From Clostridium saccharobutylicum DSM 13864 (GTDB lineage: Bacteria; Bacillota; Clostridia; Clostridiales; Clostridiaceae): a DNA stretch of 64,000 nt. Positions 53,364 through 61,979 of the stretch are shown here, piece after piece. The stretch is from contig NC_022571.1 in the NCBI RefSeq assembly GCF_000473995.1, positions 2,635,416 to 2,699,415 of the forward strand. Direction: 5' to 3'. The position numbers were made by a program, and so were the translations under genes. Within the stretch, counting starts at the first letter, position 1. Each line of letters starts with the position of its first letter. The notes beneath the pieces were generated by a model. That model was not told the DNA's origin, searched no databases, and worked only from the letters and a program-made list of their open reading frames with translations.

Positions 53364-53982
53364 TCTTAATTACAACTCCCTCTACAGTATTTGCAATTTT
53401 TTCGCACTTGTCTATAGTATCTTCTAGTATTTGATATATTTCTTTCCACTTTATAACTTCCAAAACATTTTTTTCGTTCTTAAATAATTCTGCTACAGTT
53501 TTTCTAAATAAACGATCAGCTTCACTTTCAATTTGATTAATTATTATAATCTTATCTTTTATATAGTCTGCCTTATTATTTACAGAATTAATTCCAACCA
53601 TTAATTTTAAAATATGTTTAGTACACTCTACTATCATATCAGCTAATTGTTTAGCTTCTTCTGTACTTTCATTGATATCAAACATTAAAAATCTATGCAT
53701 TGTTGAATTAATTAAATCTAGCACATCATCCATTTTCTTAACTAATGAATAAATATCTTCCCTATCTATTGGAGTGATAAAGGCTTCATTTAACTCTTTA
53801 ACAACAACTCCTACTAGTCTATCACCTTTATGTTCTAATTCTTCAATCTTAGCAACCTCAACTTCCTTATTAGATAATGAGTTTAAGCTTTGTCTTAAAG
53901 TCACTGCAGCTTCAGTTACATTTTGTGCAGATTCCTCAAACATCTTATAAAATTTATCTTCTTTTGGTTTAAAATTAAACAT
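53356..53982 (-). CDS. DUF47 (PhoU-like, YkaA-type) accessory protein
   Basis: 208 aa all-helical. NFKPKEDKFYKMFEESAQNV, LEHKGDRLVGVVVKELNEAF, ITPIDREDIYSLVKKMDDVL and QIESEADRLFRKTVAELF are typical of DUF47. Its E/D-rich repeats bind metals in PhoU relatives. It is encoded directly upstream of pit, with overlap, and probably gates or regulates the permease. GGGAGATGTGATCAA before ATG. Confidence 0.92.
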   Translation of the reverse strand: MFNFKPKEDKFYKMFEESAQNVTEAAVTLRQSLNSLSNKEVEVAKIEELEHKGDRLVGVVVKELNEAFITPIDREDIYSLVKKMDDVLDLINSTMHRFLMFDINESTEEAKQLADMIVECTKHILKLMVGINSVNNKADYIKDKIIIINQIESEADRLFRKTVAELFKNEKNVLEVIKWKEIYQILEDTIDKCEKIANTVEGVVIKNA

Positions 53983-54250
53983 TTGATCACATCTCCCTAT
54001 GAAATATAAACATTAAATATATTGCCAAACATGACAATCTGAATTAAGTATATTATATTTTTACTAAAATTTAAACTATTTTTAATAAAACTTAACCTAA
54101 ATTTAATATTGACTCCCTTTAACTCCCAAATATATTATTTTTATAGCTTAATAAAATAATTCAAAAAATATCTAAATACTTTATATTCCTTAGTCATAAC
54201 CTTTAAAATCCCTTTTATTCGCCTCTCTTGCTTCAATTTTTTTGAATACT
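53983..54250. other. Promoter region of the DUF47-pit operon
   Basis: AT-rich; I see no ORF, repeat or named RNA. GCCTCTCTTGC around 54220 shows no known motif. Confidence 0.35.
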
Positions 54251-54284
54251 AAAAGACACCTACATTTTCCGCAAGTGTCTTTTT
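54251..54284 (-). terminator. Terminator of the calpain-like protease gene
   Basis: AAAAGACACC pairs with AAGTGTCTTTT (one mismatch) around ACATTTTCCGC. It lies about 105 bp past the protease stop on the minus strand. Confidence 0.6.
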
Positions 54285-54388
54285 ATGTATAACATCTTCT
54301 TCGACATTAATATTATTTAGTTCAATCTTTTAAACTAATATATTATTCGTCTAGTTCTACAGAATTGAAATAACAAGTTTTACATAAC

Positions 54389-55111
54389 TTAACTCCAAAA
54401 TACCGTTACTTTTTTTGAATTGTTATCCACATATGTCATGTATCTTATTGAATTCTCAAATTGGCTTCTAGGCATGTATATATATTTAGATGTATCCCAT
54501 GGATTTATTAATACTACAGTATCATTAAGTACGCATCTTATTGAATACGAGTGACCTCCATCCCCTATAATGCCTTTACTCTCATCTGCATATTTAAAAT
54601 CACAAGCAGCTGTAATACCTTGTCCTGAATAACAATTCTTAGCCATAGTATTCATCAAATTAGTTTTAGCTTTATTTCCTCTAATTTGTTTTTGATCAAA
54701 TCCTGTCATTTTTGTGAATACATCACTAGCAAAACATCCATTATATACGTTCATTTCATTTTGAAGAGCTGCTTCTATAACTTTAGCATCAAAATCTCCA
54801 GTAATTCTTGCATTTATTGCATCATATCTAGATACTGTTACTTTTCCTGTTCCAAAATTTAATGTGTAGCTTCCATCACTATTTTGCTTTATTAATCGCA
54901 TAATAAATCCCTTACCATACGTACTGTTGTCAAACGCCTGAATTGCTGAAACAGCTCCACAATCCCCTTCTTCTCCTTGATGAAATACTGTTACTTGTCC
55001 ATCTAACTGATCTTCAGTTCCTGCAAAAGCAGAAACTGGTGTAAATATAGTACCTACAGACAACGCTAACGATATTCCTAAAGGAATAACTTTCATTTTA
55101 ATTTTTTTCAT
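54389..55111 (-). CDS. Secreted calpain-like (C2-type) cysteine peptidase
   Basis: 240 aa. Sec signal peptide (about 1-30: MKKIKMKVIPLGISLALSVG then TIFTPVSAFAG). The mature part is a compact papain/calpain fold: catalytic Cys in GEEGDCGAVSAIQAF, His in GDGGHSYSIRCVLND and Asn/Trp in VLINPWDTSKYIYM. Only the catalytic core is present, without calcium-binding or wall-binding domains. It is probably released to the medium and activated on removal of the signal; the target is unknown. GGGGATTTAAAA before ATG. Own terminator. Confidence 0.8.
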   Translation of the reverse strand: MKKIKMKVIPLGISLALSVGTIFTPVSAFAGTEDQLDGQVTVFHQGEEGDCGAVSAIQAFDNSTYGKGFIMRLIKQNSDGSYTLNFGTGKVTVSRYDAINARITGDFDAKVIEAALQNEMNVYNGCFASDVFTKMTGFDQKQIRGNKAKTNLMNTMAKNCYSGQGITAACDFKYADESKGIIGDGGHSYSIRCVLNDTVVLINPWDTSKYIYMPRSQFENSIRYMTYVDNNSKKVTVFWS

Positions 55112-55317
55112 TTTTAAATCCCCTTTAACAATTTTACTATTATATGGAAATCACATTATTTCCAATATTAATCATTTAGTTCTTACGATTAGATTTTCTC
55201 ATACTACTTAATTTAAATAAATATCTTTTCCTCCAAACATACAAAATCATGTACCAAACGCAAATGATGTACATATTTGATTTATTTTCTTCTAAACATT
55301 CTTTTTATTCCAAAATA

Positions 55318-55506
55318 TTAACATTTTGTAGTTATAGTAGTAGTATTATTAGTACTAGAATCAGTATTTGTTGTATTACTTGTAATAGTTGCTGTATTAG
55401 TATCACCTACTTTCTCTGCTTTTTCATTTGCACGAATAAATGAATATTTCCCTCTATGTCTTTGCAAATTCAATAAAATCATCAATTTTTTATTAATTTT
55501 AGGCAT
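55318..55506 (-). CDS. Small Thr/Asn-rich protein (62 aa) with RBS inside a hairpin
   Basis: MPKINKKLMILLNLQRHRGK, then YSFIRANEKAEKVGDTNTAT, then a Thr/Asn/Ser repeat tail ending TTITTKC. The basic N-terminus has a short hydrophobic stretch (LMILLNL) and the C-terminal Cys is the only Cys. GGGGTT 6 bases before the ATG sits inside a 16-bp stem (55513-55555), which would hide it. I do not recognise the protein; it could be a small secreted or signalling peptide, or a chance ORF. Confidence 0.45.
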   Translation of the reverse strand: MPKINKKLMILLNLQRHRGKYSFIRANEKAEKVGDTNTATITSNTTNTDSSTNNTTTITTKC

Positions 55507-55512
55507 AATAAT

Positions 55513-55555
55513 AACCCCTAAAATATTGAAATAAGATCAATATATTAGAGGTTTT
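55513..55555 (-). promoter_or_regulatory. Hairpin covering the RBS of the 62-aa ORF
   Basis: On the minus strand AAAACCTCTAATATATTG pairs with CAATATTTTAGGGGTT (few mismatches) around ATCTTATTT. GGGGTT is the Shine-Dalgarno. It could be a translational switch (thermometer- or attenuator-like) or a terminator of an upstream transcript. Confidence 0.5.
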
Positions 55556-55649
55556 ATATATAATATTTATTAGCGTAAAACTTTAATTTTAGTACTACTT
55601 TAAATTATTATTAAGCGTTAAAATTGATAATAAATTTCTTCAAAGCATA

Positions 55650-56306
55650 TCATAATATATCTTTAAGAACTTCTTTCTTAAACTTATCAATTCCAATTCT
55701 ATCTATAAAAAAGCCTAACTTTTCTCCAGCTTCTGCTTCATTCTTATAATATGTAAAAATGTTATCTACTAGATTTAATGCTTGTTCTTCAGTTATACCT
55801 TCAACAATAATATCTGCCATTCTTGGATTATATCCTCCTGATCCACCAACGCTTACAACAAATCCAGTTTTATCAGCTATAACCCCAACATCTTTACTAT
55901 ATACGCTTCCACACGCATTTCTACATCCTGCTACTCCTATTTTTGTCCTGCAAGGCATTTCCATCCATTGATACTTTTTCGAAAGTCTCATACCTATTCC
56001 AATTGTATTGTGCTTTGACCTTTTGCAATATCCTGCTGGACACATTTCAACATTTTTTACTGAATTTTGTGTTTTAACTGCTGGGTCCATACCAAGATCA
56101 TTCCAAATATTAGCCAAATCTTCTTCTTTAAGATTTGTTATTAAAATTCGTTGACCTGATGTTATTTTTAAAACTCCATTATATTTTTTTGTTACGTCAA
56201 CAATTTTTTGCATTGTATCAGCAGTGATAAATCCTCCCGGAATATGGGGAGTTATTCCATAGGTTCTTTTTCCATCTCTGATTTTTTGAAGATTTCCAGA
56301 GCTCAT
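55650..56306 (-). CDS. Small siroheme nitrite/sulfite reductase-family protein
   Basis: 218 aa, a single-unit NIR/SIR protein: PHIPGGFITADTMQKIVDV then VLKITSGQRILITNLKEED (ferredoxin-like half-domain), and cluster/siroheme ligands C89-P-A-G-Y-C94 and C128-RNA-C132. Much shorter than NirA (529 aa) at 12089-13678 and not closely similar outside the motifs, so it belongs to a separate clade (small anaerobic sulfite-reductase-like proteins). Its physiological substrate is unknown. GGAGGAAGTAAT before ATG. Single gene. Confidence 0.8.
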   Translation of the reverse strand: MSSGNLQKIRDGKRTYGITPHIPGGFITADTMQKIVDVTKKYNGVLKITSGQRILITNLKEEDLANIWNDLGMDPAVKTQNSVKNVEMCPAGYCKRSKHNTIGIGMRLSKKYQWMEMPCRTKIGVAGCRNACGSVYSKDVGVIADKTGFVVSVGGSGGYNPRMADIIVEGITEEQALNLVDNIFTYYKNEAEAGEKLGFFIDRIGIDKFKKEVLKDIL

Positions 56307-56394
56307 ATATTACTTCCTCCTATTAACTACAGCCTAATTTTTATATAAGTTTAATTTTACAAATAATATTATAAGTTTTTAGATAAGGCACATG

Positions 56395-56613
56395 GAAATA
56401 AACAACAAATCCAAAGTTGCCATACATATTTTTCATAAGGCAAGGAGACAAAGTGCCATCATAGGGGACCTATTATGGTATTTTGCCGATGAGCAGAGAA
56501 CCCAAATCTATGATTTGGTGTGAATCGCTTACTCAGTGAGCGAATGCGAGTCGAGCTTCCTCTGATGAAAAATAGGCTGACAAATGGACTTGTTATTTAT
56601 TTGATTGTGCCTA
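56395..56613. repeat. Full-length MITE-like element (219 bp) with terminal inverted repeats
   Basis: The left end AAGGCACATGGAAATAAACA then ACAAATCC. The right end GGACTTGTTATTTATTTGAT then TGTGCCTAA. The interior has higher GC than the neighbourhood and holds stem-loops, e.g. CGCTTACTCAGTGAGCG, plus AAGGAGACAAAGTGCC and GGTATTTTGCCGATGAGCAG. No ORF. Shortened versions occur at 39603-39722, 43161-43215 and 30782-30832. Confidence 0.7.
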
Positions 56614-56944
56614 ATATAAAACTATTCTCGTTTAAACTACTATATTTCTTATTTTATATAACCTAGAATTATATATTAATTTATTACTTTATTATAGACT
56701 AAATTTCATTTTAATATCAATAAATAAAAATCCTTCTAAAATAAATAAGACAAGTATTTGAAAAACAAACTATTTAAATTGCACCTATATTATTACCTCC
56801 GTCGTTTAAAATCTTTTAATATAAAGCTTACCCTTTATATTAAAAAATTTAGCACAACTTAATGTATTAATAATATTTAGTGCAATTTTAATAATTTATA
56901 GATTCAAACATTTGTCATTTATACATTTAAAATTTTATATACAA
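56614..56944. other. Intergenic region, nothing recognised
   Basis: AT-rich stretch between the 219-bp element and the DUF1858 gene. ATTACCTCCGTCG near 56795 resembles an inverted ribosome binding site on the minus strand but has no ORF attached. Confidence 0.35.
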
Positions 56945-57127
56945 TTATTTGTTTAAAGCTAATAATAATTCATCAACATTCAATCCATGAACTGCTGCTG
57001 CATCTTCAATACTCTCTGCTTGAGCTGATGGACATCCAATGCAACCCATTCCAAAATTCATTAAAATTTGTGGTGCATCCTCTTTAATTTGTATTACTTG
57101 AGCTATTGTCATTTCCTTAGTTATCAT
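56945..57127 (-). CDS. DUF1858-domain protein
   Basis: 60 aa: MITKEMTIAQVIQIKEDAPQ, then ILMNFGMGCIGCPSAQAESI and EDAAAVHGLNVDELLLALNK. CIGCPSAxxEsleDAaxvHG is the DUF1858 signature, seen in hybrid-cluster-associated and sulfide/NO-related proteins. The CxxC may carry a metal or a thiol function. TAGGAGGAAAAAGTA precedes the ATG. Single gene; near the small siroheme protein, which fits a nitrite/sulfite theme (inference). Confidence 0.9.
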   Translation of the reverse strand: MITKEMTIAQVIQIKEDAPQILMNFGMGCIGCPSAQAESIEDAAAVHGLNVDELLLALNK

Positions 57128-57294
57128 TACTTTTTCCTCCTAATTTTATAATTTATATATTAATAACATGATCTTTATTTATCATTGATCCTATATACAT
57201 TATATACAAATGATTAATCACAGTATGTATCAAATGTTACAATCATAATTATATTGTTTTTGATTATGCCTTAACATCAAATCTTGGATAATTA

Positions 57295-57690
57295 TTAATC
57301 TCTAATCTTAGCTCCACAATAAGGACAATATTTAAAGTTTGATTCTACTGTTTTACCACAACTGCTACATACATTCGAATTATAGAACTCATTATTATAT
57401 ATTCCTGTATCCACATCTTGTAAATCCCAATAAGTTATTTCTACATTTTCACCACTTTCAATTGCTTTTCCCTTATCCTTCGAAATATTATATATAGCTT
57501 TACATTGATCACATACTACATAATATTTTTCATTCCATTTAAATACTGGAATAAAAAATATATGAAAAAAATCAAAGTTTTTTATTAACTTTGCGCTTGT
57601 TGATTTATTGCATTTCTTACAAGCTAAATTTTTTAAGGTCATTATTTCTTTATTCTTATTTTCTATCCCGAATATTCCTATTAAAAACAT
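57295..57690 (-). CDS. Zinc-ribbon protein (131 aa)
   Basis: Three CxxC units: LACKKCNKSTSA (N-terminal), VVCDQCKAIYNI (middle), and a final ribbon SSCGKTVESNFKYCPYCGAK. IFFIPVFKWNEKYYVVCDQC is typical of small clostridial zinc-ribbon proteins. It contains no TM and no catalytic motif. GGATACGAT before ATG 57690. Function unknown. Confidence 0.78.
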   Translation of the reverse strand: MFLIGIFGIENKNKEIMTLKNLACKKCNKSTSAKLIKNFDFFHIFFIPVFKWNEKYYVVCDQCKAIYNISKDKGKAIESGENVEITYWDLQDVDTGIYNNEFYNSNVCSSCGKTVESNFKYCPYCGAKIRD

Positions 57691-57817
57691 ATCATCGTAT
57701 CCTTTATTTTAATTTTATTAATAAATGCTACACATTACTTAGTTATTGATTTCTATATAATAAAATTATATCACAACTTTCTTCAGTATTTTATATATAA
57801 ATACTGCTTTTAAGACT

Positions 57818-57866
57818 AAAAAGGATTGTAAAAATAATCTTTATTATTATTTTTAGCAATCCTTTA
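57818..57866. terminator. Hairpin terminator downstream of pepT
   Basis: AAAGGATTG pairs with CAATCCTTT around a U/A-rich loop with further A-T pairs (TAAAAATAAT...ATTATTTTTA). It lies between pepT (minus, 260 bp upstream) and the zinc-ribbon gene and may close pepT. Confidence 0.6.
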
Positions 57867-58014
57867 AATTAAAATATTCACATTTATTTTAGATTAATAA
57901 ATCTTTAATATTAGAGTTTATAATTACTCATCTTTTTGAACAAAAGAATACATCATACTTTATGCTTTTTCTAATATAACAGATTTTAGTGTGTGATTGG
58001 TCCTTTTTTCTAAT

Positions 58015-58128
58015 GTGTTAAGAACGTATTACGCGAAGCGTAGTTTATTAACGTGTTAAGAACGTATTGTGCTTCGCACAGTTTATTAATGTGGAATGAA
58101 TGTATTGCGCGAAGCGCAGTTTATTAAT
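58015..58128. repeat. Three tandem 38-bp hairpin repeats at the pepT stop
   Basis: Units 58015-58052, 58053-58090 and 58091-58128 share GTGTTAAGAACGTATT and AGTTTATTAA(C/T). Each carries a small hairpin whose stem differs but stays paired: ACGC-GAA-GCGT, GTGC-TTC-GCAC, GCGC-GAA-GCGC. The last unit overlaps the pepT stop codon (58124-58126). There are no spacers, so it is not a CRISPR array. Confidence 0.85.
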
Positions 58129-59341
58129 GTGCGTATCTTTTTAAAATTTCAATTATTATGTTAGTACAAATATCCATACCTTCAACTGTAATATGCTCAA
58201 ATTCACCATGGAAAGCATATCCGCCAGTTCCTAAGTTTGGACATGGAAGCCCCATATAACTTAATGTTGCTCCATCTGTACCGCCCCTGATTGGTTCTAC
58301 AACAGGTGTTACATCTAGAGATTTCATAGCTTCTAAAGCATTATCTATTAAATGCATACATGGTTTAATGTTCTCAACCATATTTTTATATTGTTCTTTT
58401 ATATTTACTCTTACAGTACCTTCACCATATTTTTCATTTAAAAGTTTTTCAGCTAATAATATTGTTGATTTTTTATTTTCAAATTTGGCTGAATCGTGAT
58501 CCCTTAAGATATAGTTCATAGTTGCATGTTCTGTGCTTCCTGTAAGTCTTTCTAAATAATAGAATCCTTCATAACCTTCAGTAAACTCTGGTTTTTCACA
58601 TGATGGTAGCATTTCATTGAATTCTATTGCTACATTTGTTGCATTTATCATAGTATTTTTAGCGGAACCAGGATGAACTGATACACCATGAATATTTACT
58701 TCAGCTGCTGATGCATTGAAGTTTTCATATGAAATCTCACCTTCAACACTACCATCAATTGTGTATGCAAAATCTGCTCCAAAGTTTTTCACATCAAATA
58801 AATGTGCTCCAAGACCTACTTCTTCATCCGGTGTAAATGCAACACATATTTTTCCATGAGGAATATTTTCATTAATTATTGTTTCACAAGCTGTTAGTAT
58901 TTCTGAAATACCAGCTTTATCATCAGCTCCAAGTAATGATGTTCCATCTGTTGTAATTAATGTTCTTCCCTTTAAATTTCTTAAATGTGGAAATTTTTTC
59001 ACTGAAAGAATCTCATTATTTCCTTTTAATACTACATCTTCACCATCATAATTTTCTATAATTTGTGGCTTTACATTTTGACCATTAGCAGCGGGTGCAG
59101 TATCAATATGTGCAATAAGACCAATACTTGGCTTTTCCTCATATCCTTCAGTTGCTGGAATAACTCCGTAAACATAGCAGTGTTCATCACATCTAACTTC
59201 CTGTATTCCAATTTCCTTCATTTCATCAACAAGAATATTTGCTAAATCAAATTGTCTTTTTGTTGTTGGATGAGAGTTTGATGATTCATCTGATGTTGTA
59301 TGCACTTTAACATATTTTAATAAACGTTCATAGGCTTTCAT
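58124..59341 (-). CDS. pepT: Peptidase T (tripeptidase)
   Basis: 405 aa M20B metallopeptidase. Zinc ligands: GLIAHIDTAPAANGQNVKP (His, Asp), GADDKAGISEI (Asp), PDEEVGLGAH (Glu) and YTIDGSVEGEISYENF. C-terminal GGYAFHGEFEHITVEGM (His). It removes N-terminal residues of tripeptides. AAGGAGAGAATAACA precedes the ATG. pepV lies 66 bp upstream, and the two may be co-transcribed. The stop codon lies in the last of three 38-bp repeats. Confidence 0.96.
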   Translation of the reverse strand: MKAYERLLKYVKVHTTSDESSNSHPTTKRQFDLANILVDEMKEIGIQEVRCDEHCYVYGVIPATEGYEEKPSIGLIAHIDTAPAANGQNVKPQIIENYDGEDVVLKGNNEILSVKKFPHLRNLKGRTLITTDGTSLLGADDKAGISEILTACETIINENIPHGKICVAFTPDEEVGLGAHLFDVKNFGADFAYTIDGSVEGEISYENFNASAAEVNIHGVSVHPGSAKNTMINATNVAIEFNEMLPSCEKPEFTEGYEGFYYLERLTGSTEHATMNYILRDHDSAKFENKKSTILLAEKLLNEKYGEGTVRVNIKEQYKNMVENIKPCMHLIDNALEAMKSLDVTPVVEPIRGGTDGATLSYMGLPCPNLGTGGYAFHGEFEHITVEGMDICTNIIIEILKRYAH

Positions 59342-59407
59342 TGTTATTCTCTCCTTTTTATATAATTTTCAAATTAAATTTAGTCATATTAATTTTAGTT
59401 TCTATAA

Positions 59408-60811
59408 TTATTTACATAAATCAATGATTGCTTGAGTGAAAATTTTAGCACTAAGCACTAATTCATCTACTACTGCAAATTCATCATCACCATGCATATT
59501 ATTATCTGTTCCTGGCATTGAGCAGCCAAACGCTACACCATTTTTAAGATGATGCACATATGTTCCACCACCAATTGCTAAGCATTCTCCCTTTTGTCCA
59601 CTATATTTTTCATAACAATCTAGAAGTGTACGTACAAAATCTGAATCTGCACTTACATAATGTGCTGGATTTAAATCTTCATTGCTTAAAACAATATTTA
59701 CCTTTGCCATGTTGTCCTTTAAAACATCTCTTAGATTTTCATTAGTTGCACATATTGGAGCTCTAGAATCAAAGGTTCCACTTAAACTACAAACATCATA
59801 TTCAAAAATAGTAAAAGCCATACTTAAGTCACCTGAAATTTTATCATTCATTTTAACACCACAAGCTTCACCTTTATGGTCATTGTGTGGAAATAATTTT
59901 TGTACAGCACATAATCTTTCAAAGCCTTCACTTTTAGCTACTGGTAAAGTAACAAGTAATTCTAGCATTGCAGTTAATGCATTATCACCATTTTCAGGGG
60001 TAGATGCATGAGCTCCATTACCTTTTGCATCAATAATAAGTTTATTGTTTTCTTCATTAACAGTAAACTTTACTTTTGTCATATTAGAAGCTTTTTCTAT
60101 ATAATCATTTATTTCATTTTTACTAAATCCTTCAATTATTGCTCTTGCTTTATCTGGAACAACATTTGCTTTCATTCCACTCTTCATCGATAAAATTCTT
60201 GGAAGACTAACATCTTCACTAAACTTACTTTCAAAAGTACTGCTTAAACGACCTTTTTCTATATTTATGACTGGATATTCTGCATCTGGTGAAAATGTCA
60301 TAGGAGCTTCTTTTTCTATTTTATAATAATACTCAATGTCTCCGCTTCCACATTCTTCATCTGTTCCTAAAATAAGACGAACATTTTTACTAATTGGTAT
60401 ATTTAAATCTCTTACAGCTTTTAATGCATATAAAGCCACAATAGCTGGTCCTTTATCATCACTACTTCCTCTACCATACAACTTTTCATCTTTGATAATT
60501 GGTTCAAATGGCTTTGTAACTTTCCAATCATCACTAACCGGAACTACATCTAAATGAGCTAATATATCTAGAGCTTTTTCATTATCATTTAAATCTATAG
60601 CTCCTACATAATTATCATAGTTTTTTGTTTTAAATCCCATATTTGATGCTAATTCTAATGCTGCATTTAAAGCTTTTGCAGGACCTTCTCCAAAAGGCAT
60701 TCCTTCCTTTGCTTCACCTCTATCACTTCTTATTCTTATCATGCTACATATATCATTTAACATTTCATCTTTGTGAATAGCAAAATATTCTTCAATTTGT
60801 TTTTTATACAT
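59408..60811 (-). CDS. pepV: Dipeptidase PepV (M20 family)
   Basis: 467 aa. Zinc/catalytic motifs: LDILAHLDVVPVSDDWKV (His, Asp), YGRGSSDDKGPAIVAL (bridging Asp), GTDEECGSGDIEYY (Glu-Glu), SPDAEYPVI (Asp) and MHGDDEF (His). PepV-type length and insertion. The frame opens at a GTG (60823), but ATG 60811 (MYKKQIEEYF) has GTGGGA at a suitable distance. Cytosolic dipeptidase; with pepT completes peptide use. Confidence 0.94.
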   Translation of the reverse strand: MYKKQIEEYFAIHKDEMLNDICSMIRIRSDRGEAKEGMPFGEGPAKALNAALELASNMGFKTKNYDNYVGAIDLNDNEKALDILAHLDVVPVSDDWKVTKPFEPIIKDEKLYGRGSSDDKGPAIVALYALKAVRDLNIPISKNVRLILGTDEECGSGDIEYYYKIEKEAPMTFSPDAEYPVINIEKGRLSSTFESKFSEDVSLPRILSMKSGMKANVVPDKARAIIEGFSKNEINDYIEKASNMTKVKFTVNEENNKLIIDAKGNGAHASTPENGDNALTAMLELLVTLPVAKSEGFERLCAVQKLFPHNDHKGEACGVKMNDKISGDLSMAFTIFEYDVCSLSGTFDSRAPICATNENLRDVLKDNMAKVNIVLSNEDLNPAHYVSADSDFVRTLLDCYEKYSGQKGECLAIGGGTYVHHLKNGVAFGCSMPGTDNNMHGDDEFAVVDELVLSAKIFTQAIIDLCK

Positions 60812-61078
60812 TTTAATTCCCACTTTCTTGAATTTTTAATAATTAATTATATTATTTATGCGTAAATTCTAAGTTTTACCTATTTATAAATTTATTCTAC
60901 CTTAATATTTCAAATTCCTCTATTTTCAGAATACATTTATAGAATTATTATTGATTTTTTTAATTTTTCAACTAAAATAATATAATTTATAATTTCATAT
61001 TAGTTTAATAACTTTGATATAAAATTATTAGTTGTAACTAAATTTTATTATAATTTATTATTTAAATAGTTTATAAAT

Positions 61079-61112
61079 AAAATAATAGACAATTATCCTT
61101 GCCTATTATTTT
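61079..61112 (-). terminator. Terminator of the lipoprotein gene
   Basis: AAAATAATAG (61079-61088) pairs with CTATTATTTT (61102-61111) around ACAATTATCCTTGC. It lies about 20 bp past the lipoprotein stop on the minus strand. The rest of 60812-61129 shows nothing else. Confidence 0.7.
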
Positions 61113-61129
61113 ACTTATAAACTTTAATT

Positions 61130-61771
61130 TTATTTTTTTAATTGAAGAAATACTCCGCCACCACTAAGAACTAAAGTATTATCATCTACAATAAGGAAAT
61201 CGCAAGTGTTTTCCCCTTTACTACTAGATACATTAACTTCAGTAACTGAATTACCTTGTATTCCCAAATCTTTGAATGTGATTTTCCATTCTTCTTCAAA
61301 TTTAGCTTTTGAGATAACATTTTTCTTATATATCGGATTTTCAATAGTTTGTTTTAGTGTGTCTATACTTTCACCAAAAGCTGTTGCTTTTTCCTTAGAA
61401 AATATTAATTTTTGTCCAATAATTGATTTTATATCATTACTACTATAGGTAGTAATTTGCTTACTTGTTGTTAAATCCTTTGATATTATCCAAGTTCCAT
61501 AAAATTTCTCTGCAGATTTTTCTTCACTTGAATTTTTTGTATTATCATTATTTTTATCCTTAGATATGATATCTTCACTTTTAGTTTTATCATTGTCATT
61601 TTTCTTTGTGCTCTCATCTTTAGTTGTTTCATTTTCCTGCGCTTTGTTATTACTAGTTTCAGTTTGATTATCAGCATTTTCTTTAGTATTTGCATCCTTT
61701 GCTTCACATCCTAATAACATAAAACTAAACACACATATCAACAATGCTGATATTATTCTCTTCTTTTTCAT
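61130..61771 (-). CDS. Putative lipoprotein with Asn/Lys/Glu/Thr-rich linker
   Basis: 213 aa. Starts MKKKRIISALLICVFSFMLL and lipobox LLGC, then a long low-complexity linker (about 25-85: KDANTKENADNQTETSNNK, NDKTKSEDIISKDKNNDNTK). Then a C-terminal domain (about 90-213) starting GTWIISKDLTTSKQITTYSS and ending NTLVLSGGGVFLQLKK. The last part is lipocalin-like in pattern (GTW start and VL/GG end), but this is not certain. GATAGGAGGTATTTAC sets ATG 61771 and rejects the 61846 extension. Function unknown. Confidence 0.72.
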   Translation of the reverse strand: MKKKRIISALLICVFSFMLLGCEAKDANTKENADNQTETSNNKAQENETTKDESTKKNDNDKTKSEDIISKDKNNDNTKNSSEEKSAEKFYGTWIISKDLTTSKQITTYSSNDIKSIIGQKLIFSKEKATAFGESIDTLKQTIENPIYKKNVISKAKFEEEWKITFKDLGIQGNSVTEVNVSSSKGENTCDFLIVDDNTLVLSGGGVFLQLKK

Positions 61772-61979
61772 GTAAATACCTCCTATCTGTATAAATTTTA
61801 ACAGTAAATTTATACAAAGTAAAATGAAACATAATTTCAATAACATCTTTTAAATATAAATCAATGCAAATATCTTATTTCTTTTCCCAATTTATCACAT
61901 ATTATTATTTTTTATCCATAAATTTGAAATTAACTCATTTTATTGTTAATATATAATATGTAAAAGGGGGTGAAAATAA

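Noticed and set aside
58015-58128. Possible CRISPR array
   Set aside because: The repeats are directly adjacent without spacers and vary in their stems; no cas genes nearby.
61486-61707. Lys/Met-rich 73-aa minus-strand ORF
   Set aside because: Out-of-frame reading of the low-complexity linker of the lipoprotein gene at 61130-61771.
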